A stretch of DNA of 64,000 nt. It comes from JANQHS01 sp965267505 (GTDB lineage: Bacteria > Bacteroidota > Bacteroidia > Cytophagales > CCMP332). Positions 61,446 through 64,000 of this stretch are shown in pieces. A program made the position numbers and the translations under genes. Under the pieces are notes generated by a model. That model saw nothing but the letters and a program-made list of their open reading frames with translations, had not been told where the DNA came from and did no database searches. How positions within the stretch are numbered: position 1 is the first letter of the stretch; each line of letters begins with the position of its first letter. The stretch is taken from positions 2,852,001 to 2,916,000 of the forward strand of contig OZ254081.1 of NCBI GenBank assembly GCA_965267505.1, given 5' to 3'.

Positions 61446-61926
61446 GCTGATTGGTTTGATGGGGCCAGGTGAAAAGGCAAAGCAAGAAGATATGGATTTG
61501 GCCAGGGAAGTAGGGGAACTTGTAGCTAAAGAAGGATACGTGTTGCTTACGGGTGGAAGAAATTGTGGAACAATGGATGCCGCAATGGAAGGTGCTGCAA
61601 AAGCAGGTGGTATTACCATCGGAATATTACCTGGCCCTAGTGAAGAGGAGGCATCCGAATTTTCCGTAATAAACATTAAGACAGGAATGGGGCAAGCCCG
61701 CAATGTGATCAATGTTCTTAGTTCGGATCTTTTGGTTTTTTTGGGCTTAGGCCCAGGAACCAGTTCTGAATTTTCTTTAGCCGTAAAGCATAAAAAACTA
61801 ATCATTCTTGGCCCTGGGACGGAAAAACTCTGGGACCTTGCCCTTGAGTTTGATCCACCCCCGGTCATGTTCCAAAGTCATGATCCGTTAGAGATCATTG
61901 AGATTATCAGGAGGAAAGTGGGATAA
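61435..61926 (+). CDS. TIGR00725/LOG-like Rossmann protein
   Basis: 163 residues. GLMGPGEKA at the N-terminus, YVLLTGGRNCGTMDAAMEGAAKAGG with the GG(X)GTM phosphate-binding loop, and GPGTSSEFSLAVKHKK. Related to lysine-decarboxylase-like nucleoside 5'-monophosphate phosphoribohydrolases (LOG), but lacks the full PGGXGTXXE site (here GLGPGTSSE), so activity is uncertain. Confidence 0.85.
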   Translation: MGYKLIGLMGPGEKAKQEDMDLAREVGELVAKEGYVLLTGGRNCGTMDAAMEGAAKAGGITIGILPGPSEEEASEFSVINIKTGMGQARNVINVLSSDLLVFLGLGPGTSSEFSLAVKHKKLIILGPGTEKLWDLALEFDPPPVMFQSHDPLEIIEIIRRKVG

Positions 61927-61952
61927 GCAAATGCCAATCCTCAAATTTTTAT

Positions 61953-62693
61953 ATGGGTAAGGTTACAAGCATAGGAACAGGAGATGCGTTTTCAAGCGGA
62001 GGAAGATTTCAGAGCTGTTTTTTGATTGAAGAGGCTGGCATGAAGTTTTTGGTAGATTGTGGGGCCAATTCTTTTGTCAATTTGAAACGTTTAGTTCCGG
62101 ATCTGAGCCAATTGAATGGGATCATGATTACTCATTTTCATGGGGATCATTTTGGAGGCTTGCCCTATATTTTACTCCAAAGGTTGATCATCGACCGGGA
62201 TGAGTCAAGGTTTTTTGTTTGGGCTCCGGAAGGAGCAAAAGAGCGTGTTCGGGATCTCTGTGAAGCTCTTTATCCCGGATTAGGAGAAAAGCTAGTCAAT
62301 CAAAAGGGTTTGAGGATAGAAGAGTATGAGAGCAATGGCTCCTATGATCAGGATGAGATCCTTTTTCATCCCAAACCTGTGATACATTCTCCCGACTCAC
62401 TCCCGCATGCATTTAGAATCTTAATTGATGGCAGGAACCTTGGTTTTTCTGGAGATACAGAGTGGACAGATTCATTGGTCGAAATCGCCAGAGGAACCTG
62501 CGTCACATTTCTTGATTGTAATTTTTATGATTCCTTAAAACCCGGGCATATAAGCTACACCCAGATAGTTGAGAATCGAGAAAAGATGATCTGTGATAAG
62601 CTGGTCCTAAATCATCTGGGACCTGAGATGTTGGAGAATGAGCATAAGGTAAATGAGATCATAGCTCAGGATGGGCAGGTTTTTGAGATCTGA
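61953..62693 (+). CDS. Metallo-beta-lactamase fold hydrolase (RNase Z-like)
   Basis: 246 residues. Metal ligands in ITHFHGDHFGG (HXHXDH), VIHSPDSLPHAFRI, GFSGDTEWTDSL and LNHLGPEML. The topology and SGDTEW are like RNase Z-type or phosphodiesterase-type MBL proteins, without the exosite arm. Substrate unknown. Its last base is the first of the YjbQ gene. Confidence 0.88.
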   Translation: MGKVTSIGTGDAFSSGGRFQSCFLIEEAGMKFLVDCGANSFVNLKRLVPDLSQLNGIMITHFHGDHFGGLPYILLQRLIIDRDESRFFVWAPEGAKERVRDLCEALYPGLGEKLVNQKGLRIEEYESNGSYDQDEILFHPKPVIHSPDSLPHAFRILIDGRNLGFSGDTEWTDSLVEIARGTCVTFLDCNFYDSLKPGHISYTQIVENREKMICDKLVLNHLGPEMLENEHKVNEIIAQDGQVFEI

Positions 62694-63118
62694 TGAATAT
62701 TCAAACATCAAATTTTCAGATAAATTCTCAGGGTCATTCAGAGATCATCGATATTACTCCTCAGGTTATTTCCATTCTGGAAAAATCAAAGTTTAAGGAA
62801 GGTCAGGTTTTAGTATTTGCCAAAGGTTCTACCACTGGTTTGACAACCATAGAGTATGAACCCGGGCTGGTAAAAAAGGATCTTAATGAGATGTTGGATC
62901 AGTTTGCTCCTTATGGAAAAAATTATGCTCACAACCAGACATGGGGTGATGATAATGGTGGGTCTCACCTTAGGTCATCTTTGATCAAAACAAGCTTGAC
63001 CATTCCTTTCGTCGAAGGAAAAATGTGCCTTGGCACTTGGCAACAAATAGTTTTCATTGATTTTGATACCAGGCCCAGAAACAGGACCTTGGTTGTCCAG
63101 ATAAGCGGAATAAAATGA
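62693..63118 (+). CDS. YjbQ/UPF0047 family protein
   Basis: 141 residues. FAKGSTTGLTTIEYEPGL, GGSHLRSSLIKTSLTIPFVEG and CLGTWQQIVFIDFDTRPRNR. The family shows secondary thiamine-phosphate synthase activity in some tests; true role unclear. Four-base overlap with the next gene. Confidence 0.93.
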   Translation: MNIQTSNFQINSQGHSEIIDITPQVISILEKSKFKEGQVLVFAKGSTTGLTTIEYEPGLVKKDLNEMLDQFAPYGKNYAHNQTWGDDNGGSHLRSSLIKTSLTIPFVEGKMCLGTWQQIVFIDFDTRPRNRTLVVQISGIK

Positions 63119-63939
63119 AAAAACTCATCCTCCTTCTTTTCTTTTTCAGTAGCCTAAATGCCCAAAACAAGATCCCGATTTGTGGAGGTAGTCCCAATTC
63201 TGAATTCATAAGGCTTTCTGAGCATAGCACCTTTGCAGGAAAACATGAGATCCCAGAACCAATCCAGGAATTCAAAGGCAAGGGCGACATGATAAAGTTT
63301 GCTGTAAAGGGAGGAGGACAAGGAAGTGCCTATCGGGTGGCTCACCGTAAATCCAATAAATGGCTCCTGGTCTTTCAGGAATGGTGGGGCCTGAATGATT
63401 ATATCAAGAGGGAAAGTGATCGCTACTTTGAGGCTCTAGGCGACGTGAATGTTCTTGCTATCGATCTTTATGATGGAAATGTCGCTGACAACAGGGAAGA
63501 TGCTCAGAAGTATATGAGATCTGTAAATGAAGAGAGAATTAAATCATTAATTGAGGGAGCAATGGCTCATGCAGGGGAAAATGCAGAATTCAGTTCCATT
63601 GGTTGGTGTTTTGGCGGTGGTTGGTCTTTAAAATCTGCTTTGATCGGAATGGAGAAATCTAAGAAATGCGTTATCTATTATGGTTGGCCAGAGACCGATC
63701 CTGGAAAACTCAGTGTTTTGAATGCAAGTGTTCTAGGAGTCTTTGGAACCAGAGATAAGGGAATTAGCCAGGAGTTGGTTGCAGAATTTGAAAGTGGAAT
63801 GAAGAAAGCTGGAAAATCAGTTGAGATCTTGAAATATGATGCTGACCATGCTTTTGCCAACCCTAGCTCACCGCGCTATAATGAGAAAGCCGCCCAGGAG
63901 GCTTATCAAAAAACCTTAGAATTTCTGAAAGGAGACTAA
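63115..63939 (+). CDS. Secreted dienelactone hydrolase family protein
   Basis: 274 residues. Signal peptide (KLILLLFFFSSLNAQ). Alpha/beta hydrolase with VFQEWWGLNDYIKRESDRY, the Cys nucleophile in SIGWCFGGGWS, the acid in FGTRDKGI and the His in YDADHAFANPSSPRY, as in dienelactone hydrolases. The exported location is unusual for a ring-cleavage enzyme; it may act on another ester. Confidence 0.9.
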   Translation: MKKLILLLFFFSSLNAQNKIPICGGSPNSEFIRLSEHSTFAGKHEIPEPIQEFKGKGDMIKFAVKGGGQGSAYRVAHRKSNKWLLVFQEWWGLNDYIKRESDRYFEALGDVNVLAIDLYDGNVADNREDAQKYMRSVNEERIKSLIEGAMAHAGENAEFSSIGWCFGGGWSLKSALIGMEKSKKCVIYYGWPETDPGKLSVLNASVLGVFGTRDKGISQELVAEFESGMKKAGKSVEILKYDADHAFANPSSPRYNEKAAQEAYQKTLEFLKGD

Positions 63940-64000
63940 TCTCTTTCTTTAAGCGGAAGTATCCATTCGTTATGCCAGGAGGACCACTTTAGCTTTAATA
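63936..64000 (-). CDS. C-terminus of a gene entering from the right edge
   Basis: On the minus strand one frame is open from the right edge to a TAG at 63938-63936 and reads KLKWSSWHNEWILPLKERD, which looks like a protein C-terminus. It would converge on the dienelactone hydrolase gene with a four-base overlap, as several gene pairs here do. Too short to name. Confidence 0.35.
   Translation of the reverse strand, partial: LKLKWSSWHNEWILPLKERD

Noticed and set aside
1..64000. tRNA, rRNA, CRISPR arrays, insertion sequences, toxin-antitoxin or anti-phage defence systems
   Set aside because: None was found on reading both strands: no cloverleaf-like spacer, no regularly spaced repeats, no transposase or nuclease-effector motifs. 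Small structured RNAs could be missed by eye.

Overview
The window looks like the chromosome of a free-living, probably marine or aquatic Bacteroidota of the Cytophagales type. This rests on: the short Bacteroidota-type primary sigma factor; SusD-free but lipoprotein-rich secretion of Bacteroidota style; families largely restricted to that phylum (DUF5777 beta-barrel, PorT-like barrel, PD40/OmpA fusion, choice-of-anchor B propeller, CstB-like persulfide enzyme); -7 elements of the TAnnTTTG kind in front of several genes; and the near absence of Shine-Dalgarno sequences. The identification is by protein family, not by a database match. I see no rRNA, tRNA, CRISPR array, transposase, integrase or phage module. 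Coding density is very high, with many ATGA, TTGA and TAATG stop/start overlaps.

Layout. 1-900: 5' part of a secreted beta-propeller gene running off the left edge. 1000-5366: Fe-S carrier genes (NifU C-domain and Mrp) on the minus strand, divergent from dnaG and a K+ channel. 5367-13995: surface-polysaccharide locus (two glycosyltransferases, Wzz-like protein, flippase, two O-antigen ligase/polymerase-like proteins, and a lipoprotein of the arylsulfotransferase family). 14038-19085: a tightly packed plus-strand operon of housekeeping metabolism (ribBA, secreted protein, surE, rnhB, gcvT, comB). 19078-24356: a minus-strand signalling block with SiaA-like phosphatase, SiaB kinase and SiaC switch protein, preceded by YfiR-family and TPR proteins; no diguanylate cyclase accompanies them. 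24409-31860: minus-strand operon with recQ, a transsulfuration enzyme, an MscS channel and a large DUF3352-like protein. 31939-32711: dtd and a MazG-like protein.

32712-36178: sulfite dehydrogenase (molybdenum subunit and cytochrome c) with a two-domain rhodanese lipoprotein and a fatty acid hydroxylase. 36279-39703: envelope and redox genes (beta-barrels, YceI, a CX4CH di-heme lipoprotein, an OB-fold protein). 39781-42693: a GH92 mannosidase lipoprotein. 42670-46472: MarC, the primary sigma factor and small lipoproteins. 46473-46898: the only gene-free gap over 300 bases. 46905-49724: aldehyde dehydrogenase, beta-barrel, deoxynucleoside kinase. 49795-53273: ArsR-type regulator, TauE exporter, CstB-like persulfide dioxygenase/rhodanese, rhodanese and endonuclease III in one operon. 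53378-55683: CBS-domain protein and OmpA. 55685-60299: minus-strand housekeeping block (YkuK, cysS, yidD, moaB-like, ACMSD-like, map). 60438-63939: small plus-strand genes.

Two themes stand out. The first is sulfur: persulfide oxidation to sulfite under an ArsR repressor with an unusual CX3CXC tail, sulfite export or oxidation to sulfate by a periplasmic molybdoenzyme, a nearby MoaB/MogA-like cofactor gene, transsulfuration, a ComB-like phosphatase and an arylsulfotransferase-like lipoprotein. The second is a partner-switching module of SiaABC type whose usual output enzyme (SiaD, GGDEF) is absent and whose place in the operon is taken by a coiled-coil membrane protein. Also notable is a DnaG primase in which all four zinc-finger ligands have been replaced.
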